From the NCBI RefSeq assembly GCF_000337175.1, contig NZ_AOIJ01000035.1, positions 1 to 51,415 on the forward strand: 51,415 nt of DNA, written 5' to 3'. Positions 1 through 9,500 of the stretch are shown one piece after another; positions within the stretch are counted from its first letter, which is position 1, and each line of letters begins with the position of its first letter. Source of the DNA: Natrinema gari JCM 14663 (lineage in GTDB: Archaea > Halobacteriota > Halobacteria > Halobacteriales > Natrialbaceae). The notes beneath the pieces were generated by a model. It saw only the letters and a program-made list of their open reading frames with translations, was not told the DNA's origin and searched no databases. Both the position numbers and the translations under genes were made by a program.

Positions 1-8
1 GCCATCAG

Positions 9-27
9 AGATGTGTATAAGAGACAG
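9..27 (+). other. Residual Nextera/Tn5 mosaic-end adapter
   Basis: Bases 9-27 match the 19-base Tn5 mosaic end used in Nextera libraries exactly (AGATGTGTATAAGAGACAG). The first 27 bases are therefore library adapter, not genome. Open frames that begin in it (peptides starting MCIRDR or MYKRQ) are artefacts known from untrimmed assemblies. Confidence 0.97.
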
Positions 28-413
28 GTGTCGACCTCTCCGTTCGGCCCTCGGGCGGTCGGTGTGGGGGACTCGAGGGGATGGTCGCTCGTCGCTCCGC
101 ACGTCGGTCGGTCGAGGCCGCGGCGCGGGTCCGTCGGCCGCCGGAGCCCGTCCGGCGGCGGAAGGCTCTGCCGGTCTCATTCTCACTCGAGCGTACCGGC
201 CAGACTCATATAGACAGCACCGACAGTTCAGAAATCTAGGGGACAACTAACGATCGGGCGCCGCCGACCCGACCGCGTCGCGCCGTTACGAGTGGCGGTC
301 GCCGAGTAATCTCTCGAGACGCCGACACAGTGGCGATGACGGACCGAAACCGTGGCCCGGCTGTCGTCGTTAACCCGTGCATAGTAAGGCACGCGCCGCT
401 CTCAGAAGCGGCT
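28..413. other. Gene-free stretch before glmM
   Basis: No convincing gene is seen in these 386 bases. The frames here are Arg/Ser-rich shadows or start inside the adapter. The last part must hold the glmM promoter; a weakly AT-rich patch lies at about 370-390, but no clear TATA box is visible. Confidence 0.6.
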
Positions 414-1739
414 ATGTTCGGAACCAGCGGCATTCGCGGACGGGTCGGAAGCGACGTGACGGCGGAGTTGGCACTGTCGGTCGGCCGAGCGGTCGCCTCG
501 GAGGGATACGAGCGCGTCGTCGTCGGTCGCGACGTCCGCGAGAGCGGTTCGATGCTCGTCGACGCGGTCAGCGCGGGACTGCGCGAGTGCGGGGCGGACG
601 TGATCACGGTCGGCGTCGAGGCGACGCCGACGGTCGCGCGAGCGATCCCCCATCTCGATGCCGATGCGGGCGTCGTCGTCACGGCATCGCACAACCCGGC
701 GACGGACAACGGGCTCAAACTCTGGACGCCGTCGGGGAAGGCGTTCGGACCCGCCCAGCGCGAGGCGATCGAACGGCGACTCCGCGAGGACGAGTACGCG
801 CTGGCCGCGTGGGACGGCGTCGGCGATCGCTCACATCGGACCGGCGTTCGGGACCGGCACGCCGACTCGATCCGGGACGCGGTCGCCCTCGAGCGGTCGC
901 CAAGCGTCGTCGTCGATAGCGGCACCGGTGCCGGCGGCGTGACGGCGGCGGTCCTCGACGATCTCGGGTGCCGTGTGCGGACGCTGAACGGGCAGGAGGA
1001 CGGCTCGTTCCCCGGCCGGCCAAGCGAGCCGACCGAGGACACCCTCGAGACCCTGTCGGCGCTCGTCGCGGAGACCGACGCCGAGGTGGGAATCGCACAC
1101 GACGGCGACGCCGACCGGATGGTCGCGGTCGACGAGACGGGGTCGTTCGTGCCGAAGGACGTGCTTCTTGCCATCTTCGCCGGAGAAGCCGCGGGCGAGG
1201 GCGACCGCGTCGCCGCTCCCGTCGACACCAGTCTCGCCGTCGACGACGTACTGGCCGACGTCGGCGCGTCGCTGACCCGGACGCGAGTGGGAGACGTCTA
1301 CGTCGCGGAGCGAACGACCGACCCCGATGTCGTCTTCGGCGGGGAGCCAAGCGGTGCCTGGATCTGGCCCGAGGAGACGCGGTGCCCGGACGGACCGCTG
1401 GCGGCCTGCAAGCTGGTCGAGCTGGTCGCCGACGGAGGGCCGTTGTCCGACCGCGTCGCCGGAATCGATCGGTATCCGATCCGGCGAACGTCCCTCGAGG
1501 TCACGGACAAAACGGCGGTGATGGCCGGCGTGACTGAGCGGGTTCGAACGCGATACGAGGAGGTCGACACGCTCGACGGCGTCAGAGTCGAGACCGAGGA
1601 CGGTTGGTTCCTGCTTCGCGCCAGCGGAACCCAGCCGCTGATCCGGGTAACTGCGGAGGCGCGGTCGGAATCGGACGCGGCGGACCTGTTCGAGACCGCG
1701 AAGGGACTCGTCACCGAGACGACGGCGGCAGACCACTGA
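414..1739 (+). CDS. glmM: Phosphoglucosamine mutase (phosphohexomutase family)
   Basis: An alpha-D-phosphohexomutase of 441 residues, probably converting glucosamine-6-phosphate to glucosamine-1-phosphate on the way to UDP-GlcNAc in the cytoplasm. Visible motifs are the phosphoserine loop TASHNP (Ser92), the Mg-binding loop DGDADR (230-235), the sugar loop GEPSG (310-314) and the phosphate-binding RASGTQP near 402-408. The start was placed at the ATG giving MFGTSGIRG, because family members begin there; an in-frame ATG at 330 would add 28 unlike residues. The family also includes phosphomannomutases, so substrate is inferred. The nearby glmS on the other strand supports the GlmM reading. Confidence 0.88.
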   Translation: MFGTSGIRGRVGSDVTAELALSVGRAVASEGYERVVVGRDVRESGSMLVDAVSAGLRECGADVITVGVEATPTVARAIPHLDADAGVVVTASHNPATDNGLKLWTPSGKAFGPAQREAIERRLREDEYALAAWDGVGDRSHRTGVRDRHADSIRDAVALERSPSVVVDSGTGAGGVTAAVLDDLGCRVRTLNGQEDGSFPGRPSEPTEDTLETLSALVAETDAEVGIAHDGDADRMVAVDETGSFVPKDVLLAIFAGEAAGEGDRVAAPVDTSLAVDDVLADVGASLTRTRVGDVYVAERTTDPDVVFGGEPSGAWIWPEETRCPDGPLAACKLVELVADGGPLSDRVAGIDRYPIRRTSLEVTDKTAVMAGVTERVRTRYEEVDTLDGVRVETEDGWFLLRASGTQPLIRVTAEARSESDAADLFETAKGLVTETTAADH

Positions 1740-1823
1740 GGGGACAGCGAGGAACGGTCCGAGTCAGTTCGATACCGGGACGGCAGCGCCAGCGGCGCTC
1801 GAGGGCGGACATCCGGAGACCGG

Positions 1824-2030
1824 CTATCTGGCTTCTTCGGGAATGAAATCGGAGGTCTTCATCTCGCGGTACGTCGCACAGTCGGGACAGGCGTGGACGA
1901 CGTCGCGGTTATCACCGAAGACGCGGGCGAACTGACGCGTCACCTGGTTGCCGCAGTTGACACAGCGAGGGGCGCTCGTTTGCGATCGTGACGACATCGG
2001 CGTCCACTTCGCGGATTGATCCGTCGACAT
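1824..2030 (-). CDS. Small zinc-finger protein (CxxC...CxxC)
   Basis: A 68-residue protein with a CVNCG pair and a CPDC pair about 24 residues later, a four-cysteine zinc ribbon. It resembles small haloarchaeal zinc-finger proteins of the DUF7563 type (name from memory). A TTG lies one codon upstream, but the ATG at 2030 is preferred because a TATA-like box sits about 30 bases before it, fitting a leaderless transcript. An internal Met at residue 12 is another possible start. Function is unknown; such proteins are often regulators or protein-interaction modules. It converges with glmM, separated by 84 bases. Confidence 0.82.
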   Translation of the reverse strand: MSTDQSAKWTPMSSRSQTSAPRCVNCGNQVTRQFARVFGDNRDVVHACPDCATYREMKTSDFIPEEAR

Positions 2031-2054
2031 CAACAGCCCGTACCGACAGAACGG

Positions 2055-2065
2055 TATTTACTATA
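2055..2065 (-). promoter_or_regulatory. TATA-like box for the small zinc-finger gene
   Basis: The minus strand reads TATAGTAAATA, centred about 30 bases before the ATG at 2030, the expected spacing for a leaderless haloarchaeal transcript. It decides the start over the adjacent TTG. Confidence 0.6.
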
Positions 2066-2683
2066 GACTGCATAATCAACTGGCTCGTCGTTAGTCAGTG
2101 CTTTCGCCCGTGATCTACCAGTGAACAAGACACTCCAAAAATCGAGAGTGTCGACGCCTCGCGCGAGAGAAATTACATATTTCGAACGAGTAATCCAATA
2201 TTACGCGGTCATAACACCGATTACCAGCCGGGCGGTGAGGCGTCGAAGGGTCGATCGGCTCCCCATCTCCGGACCGTCGATAAATGCCGTCGAGATCGCC
2301 CCCTCGAGTACCGGTCCGGCGGCCGCCCGTAGCTATCAGGTGTACCCTTTATATCACGGGCAATTCCTAGTTCAATTGGAGGGTATCAGTCGATACCCAT
2401 GAGCCGGGTGGTCCGTCGCCGCGGCTCGATCGCACAGACCCTCCACGTTCGATTCCGACATCGTTCGAGTACGGGTCGCGACTACCGACGCCGTGCGGAC
2501 CGGGCTACGGGGGTGGTCTCAGGTCCTGCGGCTTCGATGACCCTACTCGAGTCCGATCGGCGTCCCGTTCGTCTCACGAGCCGCGGAGCGACCCGCCTTC
2601 CTGACGGCTCGTCACGGCGCGCCGATAGCTGTCGGTGAGTACTGTCCGCGACCGGTCGGAACGGAGGATCGAGAGCGGCCGTC
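2066..2683. other. 618-base gene-free region
   Basis: The left part (2070-2220) is AT-rich for this genome. The right part is GC-rich with only Arg/Ser-rich frames that do not look like proteins. A TATA-like TTTATAT lies at 2348-2354 and a perfect hairpin at 2381-2398, so a short non-coding transcript reading rightward is possible. No coding gene can be supported. Confidence 0.6.
2381..2398. repeat. Perfect inverted repeat GGGTATC-4-GATACCC
   Basis: Seven-base arms are separated by AGTC. It lies about 27-47 bases after the TATA-like box at 2348-2354 and directly before an ATG whose frame is not protein-like. It may be an operator or the 5' hairpin of a small RNA. Confidence 0.55.
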
Positions 2684-4495
2684 CTACTCGACGGTGACGC
2701 TCTTGGCGAGGTTACGGGGTTTGTCAATCGGCCGATCGAGGAGGTCGGCGGCGTAGTACGAAACGAGTTGGAGTTGGACGTTCGCGAGCAGGCCGGCCAG
2801 ATCGGGTTCGGTCTCGGGAATCGCGAGCTGCTCGTCGGCGGCCGCGACGGCCGGATGGTCGTCGGGACAGACCGCGATCACGGGCGCACCGCGGGTCTGG
2901 GCCTCCTCGGCGTTTTTCAGCGTCTTTTCGTCCTCCTGACCGGTGAAGATCGCGAACACCGGCGTCTCGGGCGTGACCAGCGCCAGCGGCCCGTGTTTGA
3001 GTTCACCCGAGGCGAAGCCCTCGGCGTGCTCGTACGTGATCTCCTTGAACTTCAACGCGCCCTCGAGCGCCACGGGGTAGCCGAGTCCGCGTCCGATAAA
3101 GAAGTACGACTGACTCTCGCGGTACCGCTCGGCGATCAGGTCGGCGTCGGACTCGTCGAGCAGGGTTTCGATCCGCCCGGGCATCGACTCGAGTTCCGGA
3201 AGGAGGGTCTCGAGGTCGGCCGCCGACGCGCCCCGAAGGTCGCCGGCGATGCGCTGGGCTAGCAGCGTGAGCATGACGGCCTGCGAGGAGAACGTCTTCG
3301 TCGCCGCGACGCCGATCTCCGGGCCGGCGCGGATGAAAAGGGCGTCGTCGGCCTCGCGGGCAGCCGTCGACCCGACGACGTTCGTCACCGTGAGCGTGGC
3401 CGCGCCCTCGGCTCGGGCTCGCCGGAGCGCGTTGAGCGTGTCGGCCGTCTCGCCGCTCTGTGTCACCGCGATCACCAGCGTGTCGTCGTCGATCGGCGGG
3501 GCCGAGACGCTGTACTCGTTGGCCAGGAGCGCAGCCGACTGCACGCCGGCCTGGTTCAGCGCCAGCGAACCGTAGAGCGCGGCGTGATACGACGTGCCAC
3601 AGGCGACGAACTGGACGCTATCGATATCGTCGAAGGTGCCCGGTTCGAAATCGGACAGGGCGATCCGTCCGCTCGTCGGATCGACCCGCCCTTCGATCGC
3701 CTGAGCCAACGAGGTCGGTTGCTCGGTGATCTCCTTGAGCATGAAGTGATCGTACTCACCCTTGCCCGCCTGCTCGGGGTCCCACTCGACCGTCTCGGAC
3801 GAGCGCGTGACCGGGTTCCCGTCGAGATCCGTGAATTCGACGCCGTCTTGGTCGACGATGACGATATCGCCGTCCTCGAGATAGACCACGCTGTCAGTGT
3901 ACTCGAGGAAGGCCGGCACGTCGCTCGCGAGGAAGTACTCGCCGTCCTCCATGCCGACGACGAGCGGCGAGCCCTGGCGGGCCGCGTAGAGGACGTGCTC
4001 ACCGGAAACCATCGCGGTGACGGCGTAACTGCCCTCGAGTTCGTCGATGGCCTGGCGAAACGCCGCCTCGCTGTCGAAGCCGGCGTCGAGGTAGTACTGG
4101 ACGAGGTGGGGAATGACCTCGGTGTCGGTGTCGCTCGTGAACTCGTAGCCGGTGGCCGCCAGTCGGTCCCTGAGCGCGGCGTAGTTCTCGATGATCCCGT
4201 TGTGGACGACGGCGACGTCTTCGCTCTCGTCGGTATGGGGATGGGCGTTCGCGTCAGTCGGCGGCCCGTGCGTGCTCCAGCGCGTGTGGCCGATCCCGAC
4301 CGTCCCCCGAATGGGGTCCCCGATCGACTCCTTGAGTTCCTCGACCCGCCCGGAGCGTTTTGCCACGTTGATTCCCGAGCCGTTCTGGACGGCGACGCCG
4401 GCCGAGTCGTAGCCACGATACTCGAGGTTCTCGAGTCCCGTCAGCAACGGCTCGAGCGCGTTTCCGTCGCCGACATGACCGATGATTCCACACAT
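2684..4495 (-). CDS. glmS: Glutamine-fructose-6-phosphate aminotransferase (isomerizing)
   Basis: 603 residues, the usual GlmS length. It makes glucosamine-6-phosphate from fructose-6-phosphate and glutamine, the committed step toward UDP-GlcNAc. The N-terminus MCGIIGHVG supplies the Cys2 nucleophile of the class II glutaminase domain (about 1-220), followed by two SIS sugar-isomerase domains. The C-terminus ends in PRNLAKSVTVE, typical of GlmS. The start was set at MCGIIG because Cys must be residue 2; the frame runs 57 codons further upstream but that part is not conserved-looking. A purine-rich GGTGA lies 12 bases upstream. The nearest promoter-like sequence is about 200 bases upstream, implying a long leader. 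Confidence 0.96.
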   Translation of the reverse strand: MCGIIGHVGDGNALEPLLTGLENLEYRGYDSAGVAVQNGSGINVAKRSGRVEELKESIGDPIRGTVGIGHTRWSTHGPPTDANAHPHTDESEDVAVVHNGIIENYAALRDRLAATGYEFTSDTDTEVIPHLVQYYLDAGFDSEAAFRQAIDELEGSYAVTAMVSGEHVLYAARQGSPLVVGMEDGEYFLASDVPAFLEYTDSVVYLEDGDIVIVDQDGVEFTDLDGNPVTRSSETVEWDPEQAGKGEYDHFMLKEITEQPTSLAQAIEGRVDPTSGRIALSDFEPGTFDDIDSVQFVACGTSYHAALYGSLALNQAGVQSAALLANEYSVSAPPIDDDTLVIAVTQSGETADTLNALRRARAEGAATLTVTNVVGSTAAREADDALFIRAGPEIGVAATKTFSSQAVMLTLLAQRIAGDLRGASAADLETLLPELESMPGRIETLLDESDADLIAERYRESQSYFFIGRGLGYPVALEGALKFKEITYEHAEGFASGELKHGPLALVTPETPVFAIFTGQEDEKTLKNAEEAQTRGAPVIAVCPDDHPAVAAADEQLAIPETEPDLAGLLANVQLQLVSYYAADLLDRPIDKPRNLAKSVTVE

Positions 4496-5121
4496 CGGCT
4501 GGTCACCGATCGACGGGCCGGTGGGGATGCTCGTGTGGCCCGGACACAGTGTCAGTTCCTGGGGGTGACGCGCTGGTAGCTCGGTCCCCCACCGACGACG
4601 GCAGGAGCGGCAATATGATATCCTGCCGATCCATCGTACGTAATCGAGATGGTAGACGGTACGCAACCATGAGCGGAATTCATCCCTCCTGAACCCATTA
4701 CTATAGACGGACTACTGCGTCCTGTAGTCCGCAGGTACTTCTCCGCCGACTGTCGGTGACAGCCGTTTCGAGTAGCGCAGCCTGACTGTCTCTGCTGCGA
4801 GTGCGTTCCGCAATACGGCGGTTTGAGGCTCGCTCACGGCGTTGTTTCGGACTGAGGGCGAACGTCCGAAAAGTATGATACTCGAACAGCTGACCGCGAT
4901 TCGTGTACGGAACGTCGAACGCCCGGTATCGGCCCCCCAACGATCGGTAGGGAAGGGAAACGAACGGACACTGATCGTCGCCGCGCCGAGCGCGGCCGTC
5001 GATCCGGCGGCGCGACTCGAGACGCCCGCGAGCGACGGCCGTCGGCCGCGTTGCGCGGTGGGCCACCGCCGATGATGGAACGAACCGCCACACCTTTTGC
5101 GGTGGGGCGGGACGTGTGCAT
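4496..5121. promoter_or_regulatory. glmS leader/promoter region and gene-free stretch
   Basis: No gene is seen in these 626 bases. A TATA-like CTATAGTAAT on the minus strand at about 4697-4706 would start transcription near 4673, giving glmS an untranslated leader of about 175 bases, unusual for haloarchaea. Just upstream of that box is a perfect inverted repeat (4708-4731, arms CGGACTAC/GTAGTCCG, 8-base loop), a possible operator. The rest, toward the small gene at 5122, shows nothing definite. Confidence 0.45.
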
Positions 5122-5301
5122 ATGGGTTTTGGTAGCTACGACGAATCCGAACAGCAAGAGCAGACGACGGACGACGAGGACGTAGAGGCAGTCAACGTCC
5201 ACGAAAACGACCATCAGGGCGAAATGTCGTTCGAGTCCGACGTCTCGACGGACGAGCTGGTCGATCAGCTCGGGTCGATGAAAGACGACGACGAGGAGTA
5301 A
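5122..5301 (+). CDS. Small acidic haloarchaeal protein (DUF5786-like)
   Basis: 59 residues, MGFGSYDESEQQ..., extremely acidic and ending DDDEE. The opening MGFGSYDES is characteristic, from memory, of the small haloarchaeal DUF5786 family. No membrane segment or metal site is visible. A GTG two codons upstream (5116) is in frame, but the ATG at 5122 gives the typical N-terminus. Function is unknown. The region before it is GC-rich with no obvious TATA box. Confidence 0.8.
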   Translation: MGFGSYDESEQQEQTTDDEDVEAVNVHENDHQGEMSFESDVSTDELVDQLGSMKDDDEE

Positions 5302-5481
5302 AGACCGCCGCGGAACGGGGTCGATGGCGACCGGAATCGGACATCCTCGACCGACGCGCCTCGAGACGACCGCGAACTGCTACGGTTCGATACGATCGGC
5401 GAATCGCTTTGTCTCGCGCACGAACTCGCGACAGCGTTGCCACGGCCGAACATCGCTTGCGGTCGCGATAGGGCCGTGCGG

Positions 5482-6246
5482 TCAGGGAAGCGTCGCGGCG
5501 CACAGTTCGCCGATCGCCCGCCGTAGTCGCTGGGAAACCGCCGACTTCGAGACGTCGAGCCGTTCCGCGAGTTCGTCCTGCGAGATGCCCCGCGGCACGT
5601 CGAAGTATCCCTCTTCGTGGGCGACGGTGAGGAGTGCCTGTTGTTTGTCGGTCAGGGCGACGACGCCGTCGCTCTCGTCGTCGGAAACCCGAAGGTGATC
5701 GACCGTGACCGAAATGTCGTTCTCTCGGCAGTAGTCGTTGAACGCGACGAGCCGCTCGCGGTCGGGAAAGCGAAGCTGGACGAGCCAGCCGTCCCGGGAA
5801 CTCGAGAGGTCGAGCAGGCGACCTCCGAGCGCGGCGGTTTCCTCCGTAACCGTCACCGTACGGTCGGTAAGCGTCACGCGGTAGACTCGGCTGTCGGGGT
5901 AGCGATCGACGAGTACCGGATCGGCGACGGTCGGATCGGCCGCGAGAGCGGCTTCGAAGGGGTCGAACTCGCGTCCGTAGACGGTGACGAAGACGACCGT
6001 CCGTCCGGGTTCGATGGTGGTCCAGTACTCCGGTTCGACGGTGACCGCCGGCGCGTCTCGCAGGGTCGGCCGCAGGAACAGGGCCGCGTGATCGAGGCGG
6101 AGTTGGGCGACGATGCCGCCCTCGGCCTGGGAACGAATCCCCTGCTGCTCGCCATCGGAATCCGGATCGCGGACGGTCTCGGCACCGGTCACCCCAGCGG
6201 TCGAGACGCTCTCGGTCTCGGTCGCGTCCTCGGAACCGGTGCTCAT
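5482..6246 (-). CDS. Bat-type helix-turn-helix transcriptional regulator
   Basis: 254 residues. The C-terminal 55 residues (LTDKQQALLTVAHEEGYFD...DELAERLDVSKSAVSQRLRRA) are the HTH_10 domain of the bacterio-opsin-activator family, a haloarchaeal DNA-binding module. The N-terminal ~190 residues resemble the beta-rich sensory part found before this HTH in short family members. The start at MSTGSEDATE was chosen; the 51 codons upstream look untranslated. A perfect inverted repeat GTAAGT-ACG-ACTTAC lies 33-47 bases before the start and may be its own operator. Target genes are unknown. It lies downstream of a second, much longer family member on the same strand. Confidence 0.85.
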   Translation of the reverse strand: MSTGSEDATETESVSTAGVTGAETVRDPDSDGEQQGIRSQAEGGIVAQLRLDHAALFLRPTLRDAPAVTVEPEYWTTIEPGRTVVFVTVYGREFDPFEAALAADPTVADPVLVDRYPDSRVYRVTLTDRTVTVTEETAALGGRLLDLSSSRDGWLVQLRFPDRERLVAFNDYCRENDISVTVDHLRVSDDESDGVVALTDKQQALLTVAHEEGYFDVPRGISQDELAERLDVSKSAVSQRLRRAIGELCAATLP

Positions 6247-6278
6247 CGAGCCATCCCCCGCCCGGAGGGACGGCCGTC

Positions 6279-6293
6279 GTAAGTACGACTTAC
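6279..6293. promoter_or_regulatory. Inverted repeat upstream of the Bat-type regulator
   Basis: GTAAGT-ACG-ACTTAC has perfect six-base arms with a three-base spacer, 33-47 bases before the ATG at 6246. The position fits an autoregulatory operator near the promoter. Confidence 0.45.
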
Positions 6294-6502
6294 CTCGAAC
6301 GCGCTCATTGAATGGCTTATTCGGAGCCGAGTACATGATCGTGGACGCTATATACGGACACCGGCTCGAGTTCGCCCTCAATATTGATTCAGCAGTCAAT
6401 TCGCTACGATGTTTTGACGGCGCGGAAAGAACGTGTTACCGGGCCGAAACACGTCGGTAAAAGCGTACTACCGATCGAAATCCGCCGGCCGCCGGTACCG
6501 TC

Positions 6503-9500
6503 TCAATCCTCGGCCGCATCGAACACCGAGGCGAAGAGCTTGCGCTGTGCGATCCGGAGATGCCGGCTGAACGTCGGCTGCGAGACGCCGAGGGACTCGG
6601 CGACCTCCTCGCCGGTGTGCTCGCGGGGCCACTCGAAGAACCCGCCGTGGTAGGCCGCTTCGAGCGTCCGTCGCTGTCGCTCCGAGAGGGACTCGGCCAG
6701 CGTCTCGAACGGCCGGGTCGAGCGTGGCGGCCGCTCCCGCTCCCGGCGAGCGACCAGTTCCGTGCCCGAGTGAGCCGCCTCGAGCCCGCGGAGGAACGAG
6801 CGGACATCGATCGGCTCCCCGAGATCGATCACGACGCTGGTCCGATCGTCGACCGGCGCAACCGATCGGAGGACGCCGCCGTGGTCCGCGACCGTCCGTG
6901 CGATGGACGGCGCGGTTGCCTCGGCCAGTCGAATCTCGACGACGGGGTCGCCGTTCTCGTGCCCGACGATCGACACCGAGTCGACCGCCGGCAGCGAGCC
7001 GACGGCCTCGTGGATACCCTCCGCGTCGGCGTCGCGGACCGAACAGAACACCGTCGAACCGCCGGCCGACCGCGGAATCACGGCCCGAACGTCGATTCGA
7101 CGATCGAGTCGCGCTGCGATCGACGAGAGCGGGTCCGACTCGTCCCGAAGCACGACCTCGAGTTCCGTGACGCGATCGGCGAGGAACGCGCGTTTCGTCT
7201 CGATCGCAGCGATCGCATCGCCGGCCACCGCCACGAGGTGCTCGCAAGCCCGGCGGGTAGCGTCGTCGAACGCCGACGGTCGCGTGGCGTACGCGGTCAG
7301 CGTTCCGTATCGGAGCGCGCCCGATTCGAGCGGGAGGCTCATTGCGGACCGAATCCCCCGCTCGAGGAGCGGTTGCCGCCACGCTCGCTCCGTGGCGTCC
7401 CCGTCCCCCCGGCCGGTGTCGGCGACCTCGAGCGTCTCGAGAACGACCGGCTCGCGGGTCGACGCGGCGTCCGCCGTCGGCGACCCGGTGTGTCGGTCGA
7501 GCGAGATTCGAACCCCCTCGAGAAACTCGGCGTCACGACCGGCCCACGTCTCGGGAACGATTCGCTGGCCACCGTCGTCCGCGTGGCCGACCCAGGCGAG
7601 TTCGATTCCGCCGGCGGACTCGACGGACGGTAGAGCGACGATGGCCTCGCAAAGCCGTCGTTCGACCGCGTCGCGGGTCGGCGCGTCCAGCAGCGATCGC
7701 GTCGCCTCCCGGACCCGCTCCGCTCGTGCCGTGCGGGTCCGTAGTCGCTCCCGGTCGCGCTGACAGTCGTCAAGAGCAGCGACGCGCTCGAGCCCCTCGA
7801 GCGTCAGTACGGCCGCGTCCGCCAAGGTTTCGATCGGGGCTGTGTCCAGCCCGTCGAACGCCATCGGCTCCGTGCTGGTCGCGAGGACGAGCCCCCGATC
7901 CCCGATCGGGACGGCCAAGAACTGTTCGGCCCGGAGCCCGGACCGGGTGAGGGCGTCGTCGAGATGTCCGCCTTCGGAGACGGTCGGTTCGCCGCTCTCG
8001 AGGGCGTCGGCCAGCGGAGCGTCGTCGGGATCGATCGCAGGCGGCTCGATCGCGTCCCGTTCGCGTTCGGGCGTTCGTTCCGTCGCCACCGTCGCCGGAC
8101 GGAGGCGGTCGTCGACGAGATACCAGACGGCGACGTCGGCGTCGGTACACTCGCGAACGGCACCGGTGACGGCGTCGCGAACGGGACCCGGTGAGTCGGC
8201 ACGGCGGAGGGTCGCGACGGTTGCCCGGACCGTCGATACCGCGGCGGCCCGCGAGCCGCGTCGGTCGCGGATCACACAGAGCGTTCGATCGGACGCCGGC
8301 AGCGGGACGACGGAGACGTCGACCGGCCGGGGCCGGCCCACGTCGGTCGCGAGTTCGCCCGTCACGGGCTCCATCCACCTGACGACGGGCGACCGCGCTC
8401 GCTCTCGGACCGTCGCGGCGAGTTCGTCGTCGAACAAGTCCTCGAGGTCGCGGCCGACGAGCGCATCCGCTTCCGCGAGTTCCAACAGCGCCGTGTTGGC
8501 CAGCCGAACCGTCGGTCCCTCGAGCACGGCGATGCCGTCGTCTATCGCGTCGACGACGCCCTCGAGGAGCGCGCGGCGATCCCGATCCGATGCCGCCGGG
8601 ACGGCGGTCTCGGCGGGCCGCTCCTTCGCGGAAACCGAGACGCCGTCGTCGCCGGGATAAACAGTGACGGAGAGTCGGCGCTCGCGATCGGGCAGTGCGG
8701 TCTCGAACGCGACGGGCTCGCCCGTGGTGTCGGCCTCGCGGAGCCGATCGGCGAGCCGATCGCCGAATCGATCGGGGAGCAGGTCCCAGATGACCATCCC
8801 CGTCGGGACGGCGTCGTCGTCCGGTCGGTCGCCAGCGGTAACCAGTTCCCGTGCCGCCTCGTTGGCATACCGAACCTCGCGCCGTGGACCGAGGATGAAC
8901 AACGCGTCTCCAAGGCGATCGAGTCCCGCTCGTAGCTCGTCGTTGATTGCCGTTTCGACCCCCGGGGCGTCCGTCCGCGTGACGACGATCCCCTCGACGG
9001 CCGGGTCCTCGAGTCTGTTCGTACAGGTCAGTGTCGCGACCTGCCAGGTGCCGTCGGCGTGACCCAGCCGGCAGGTGAGCCGTTCGGTCGTCCCGATCGG
9101 GGCGGCGGCGACGGCGGCGAGCGTCTCGCGAACCGCCTCGCGATCGGCCGGCCGGACGAGCCGCGTGAGCGTGGTTCGCTCGAGTTCCGTCGGCGTATAC
9201 CCCAGCCGGGACTCGACGGCCGGGCTCGCGTACTCGATCTCGCCGTCGGCATCGAGCACCCAGACGACCGCCGCGGCGTGCTCGAGGATCGACCGCGGAC
9301 GCGCATCTGTGGCTGCCGCGGCCAGCCGGTATCGTTCTCGCTCGGCGGCGGTCCTGACGCGGGCAGTCAGGACCGCGTCGGACGCGGTCGGCTCGACGAC
9401 GTCGCTTGCGCCGGCCGCGAGCGCTCGAGCGGCGTCCCCGTCGTCGACGAGGGCCACGATCGGCCGCTCGCCGGTTTGGGCGGCCAGTTCTTCGAGGGGC

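Noticed and set aside
11-250. Open frames starting MCIRDR and MYKRQ at the left end
   Set aside because: They begin inside the sequencing adapter and are not protein-like.
2121-2638. Two short plus-strand frames (about 93 and 79 residues) in the gene-free gap
   Set aside because: Arg/Ser-rich, no recognisable pattern, and no codon bias like the neighbours; more likely non-coding.
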